A stretch of 64,000 nucleotides of DNA, taken from positions 806,001 through 870,000 of the forward strand of contig NZ_CP044125.1 in the NCBI RefSeq assembly GCF_016864575.1. The letters are read 5' to 3'. Every line of letters begins with the position of its first letter. Positions within the stretch are counted from its first letter, which is position 1. This document shows positions 62,717 to 64,000 of the stretch, piece by piece. The DNA is from Rhizobium sp. BG4 (GTDB taxonomy: Bacteria; Pseudomonadota; Alphaproteobacteria; Rhizobiales; Rhizobiaceae). The notes under the pieces were generated by a model that saw only the letters and a program-made list of their open reading frames with translations, ran no database searches and was not told where the DNA came from. The position numbers and the translations under genes are program-made.

Positions 62717-63637
62717 TTACGCCGCCACGCCCTGGAAGAAGTGGATGCTCTGGGCGATCTCGGCGGGGAGTGCCGAGGTGTGGTTGCCGGCGACCGTGTC
62801 GGTTTCGATGCGGATGTTGGCGCGCCGCGCGCGCCGCGCAAGCAGGTCGGCGCGGTCGTTGAAATGCTCCTCTTCCGTGCCGTGGACGACGCGGACCGGG
62901 CATTTGAAGCTTTCGGCGTAGCAGAGCGCGGTACGGACCTCGAATTCCCGCTCGTTGCTGTCGTCGAAGCGGATATCCTGCGGGTAGCGGTTGAAGAAGC
63001 GGAAGGCGTCCGGATTGCCGGAGATCGGGGCTGCGGCGCGGAACTTGTGGGTCGACATCGCCGCCAGCATGGTCAGCGTGCCGCCGATGCTGTGGCCGGC
63101 GATGAACAGGCGATTCTGGTCGACACCAGGCAGGTGCGCCATGCGGTCGGCGGCAGAGAGCACGTCGTCGACTTCGTCGTAGAAGCCGGAGAAATTGCCC
63201 ATCTGGCCGTTTTCGCCGCGCAGCGACGGCATCATCACCACGAAACCGGCATCCATATAGGGCTTCATCAGCACCCAATGGCCCATGCCCATGGCATTGC
63301 CGCCATGCAGGAAGAGGACGGCGGGTTTGGGCTGGCGGGTGCGGGTATATTTGCTGACCCAGGCGCGCAGTTCCAGTTCACTGCCCGCCCCCGAGCGGTA
63401 GAAGATCTGGTCGCCATCGGCGGGTGCCACGAGGGTTTCGTACTTGTCCGGCGCCGGGCCTTTCTGCAGCAGCTTGGTGCGGAAATGGCTGCGGACCTTG
63501 GCGTAGTCGTGGGAGATCAGCTTGGGCTTTGCGGGAACGTCGAAAGCGCGGGCCATGCCCGGCAGCAGCAGGCTTCCGGCAATGCCCGCAAGAACCGAGC
63601 GGCGCTGACGGAAGAAGGCATTCTGGTCATCGGTCAT
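62717..63637 (-). CDS. exported alpha/beta hydrolase (dienelactone-hydrolase/S9-like)
   Basis: A 306-residue hydrolase with a Tat leader (RQRRSVLAGIAGSLLLPGMARA). The nucleophile elbow is GHSIGG and FLHGGNAMGMG is the oxyanion region; the late histidine is probably GNHTSAL. A secreted esterase or peptidase-like protein of unknown substrate. It lies upstream of the L,D-transpeptidase genes on the same strand. Confidence 0.85.
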   Translation of the reverse strand: MTDDQNAFFRQRRSVLAGIAGSLLLPGMARAFDVPAKPKLISHDYAKVRSHFRTKLLQKGPAPDKYETLVAPADGDQIFYRSGAGSELELRAWVSKYTRTRQPKPAVLFLHGGNAMGMGHWVLMKPYMDAGFVVMMPSLRGENGQMGNFSGFYDEVDDVLSAADRMAHLPGVDQNRLFIAGHSIGGTLTMLAAMSTHKFRAAAPISGNPDAFRFFNRYPQDIRFDDSNEREFEVRTALCYAESFKCPVRVVHGTEEEHFNDRADLLARRARRANIRIETDTVAGNHTSALPAEIAQSIHFFQGVAA

Positions 63638-63744
63638 TGTTCAGCACTCTATGTACCCGGCCGCTAAAATGTGCCTGCAAATGCAATGACAACCAATACA
63701 CATTGTGTTGAAAATGTGACCCTGCGGCATTTTGCGCAGGCGCG

Positions 63745-64000
63745 TCATTCCGCCGCCCTGGCGTCGATCATGGCGACCAGCGTTTCCAGCCGGTCGGCCT
63801 CGTAGCTGGGCTTGTCGGGCCTGAGACGCGAGATGCGCGGGAAACGCATCGCCACGCCGGATTTATGCCGGGTCGAGCGGTTGATTCCCTCGAAGGCGAC
63901 CTCGACGACGAAGCCGAACTCCTTGTCCGCCCTGACGGCGCGGACCGGGCCGAAACGCTCGGTGGTGTTGTTGCGCACGAACTTGTCGAGCACTTCGAGC
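63745..64000 (-). CDS. ATP-dependent DNA ligase, C-terminal part
   Basis: The last 85 or so residues of an ATP-dependent DNA ligase; the rest lies right of the window. Visible motifs: RNNTTERFGPVRAV, FVVEVAFEGINRSTRHKSGVAMRFPRISRLRPDKPSYEADRLETL, which is the C-terminal OB-fold signature with the AFEGINxSxRHKSG block. It resembles ligases that pair with exonuclease and helicase genes in rhizobial repair clusters, to be expected beyond the edge. Confidence 0.8.
   Translation of the reverse strand, partial: LEVLDKFVRNNTTERFGPVRAVRADKEFGFVVEVAFEGINRSTRHKSGVAMRFPRISRLRPDKPSYEADRLETLVAMIDARAAE

Overview
The window looks like chromosomal DNA of a Rhizobium-type alphaproteobacterium (Rhizobiales). 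Signs are high GC, dense short operons, rhizobial families (DUF930, DUF2277, a dmeR-dmeF pair, a pha/mnh cation antiporter operon, an FnrN/FixK-type promoter cluster) and RIME-like palindromic repeats between genes. It reads as core or near-core chromosome with a few small acquired or damaged patches, not as a prophage or plasmid block. I see no rRNA, tRNA or CRISPR array.

Layout. 1-5.4 kb: leftward mnhA-B-C-D-E antiporter operon, interrupted by two palindromic repeat elements. 5.5-9.6 kb: msrB, a P-loop kinase/GNAT pair, a HlyIII-like membrane protein and a polysaccharide deacetylase. 9.9-12.4 kb: a frameshifted FAD amine/amino-acid oxidase downstream of an AI-2E-family transporter. 13-23 kb: a glycine-zipper protein, then regulator/transporter pairs (MocR with MFS, LysR with MFS, AraC with aldo/keto reductase), a GNAT and a second FAD oxidoreductase. 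23.2-26.6 kb: a Tat-exported glyoxalase-fold protein, then universal stress protein, K+ channel and Ca2+/H+ antiporter genes, each preceded by an FNR/FixK-like box. 26.6-31 kb: epoxide-hydrolase-like protein with a divergent Rrf2 regulator and paired operators, DUF930, oligopeptidase B. 31-32 kb: an AT-richer two-gene islet of a membrane/helical protein plus an ImmA/IrrE metallopeptidase. 32-45.6 kb: transporters (MFS, TauE/SafE, EamA, DHA2), three TetR regulators with visible palindromic operators, a homocysteine methyltransferase, a SpoIIM-like membrane protein and selO. 45.8-48.2 kb: a putative copper/PepSY operon. 48.5-52.7 kb: a disrupted spot with frameshifted gcd, an IS110-family transposase between two repeat arms, and vapBC whose toxin has a nonsense codon. 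53.5-60.7 kb: class A beta-lactamase, dmeF/dmeR, a MarR regulator with a four-cysteine tail and a downstream redox/membrane gene set, a PhyH-like dioxygenase and a SnoaL protein. 60.8-64 kb: two tandem L,D-transpeptidase lipoproteins, an alpha/beta hydrolase and the C-terminus of an ATP-dependent DNA ligase.

The shared theme is envelope, ion and stress physiology: Na+/K+/Ca2+ handling, Ni/Co and Cu, methionine sulfoxide repair, cell-wall cross-linking and microaerobic stress. Three genes (FAD oxidase, the islet membrane protein, gcd) each carry what looks like a one-base loss in or next to a homopolymer. Raw reads should be checked before calling these pseudogenes. The best candidates for something undescribed are the ImmA/IrrE islet, the three-promoter FNR/FixK cluster, the MarR-Cys4/redoxin operon with its two overlapping mini-membrane genes, and a possible IS110 bridge RNA.
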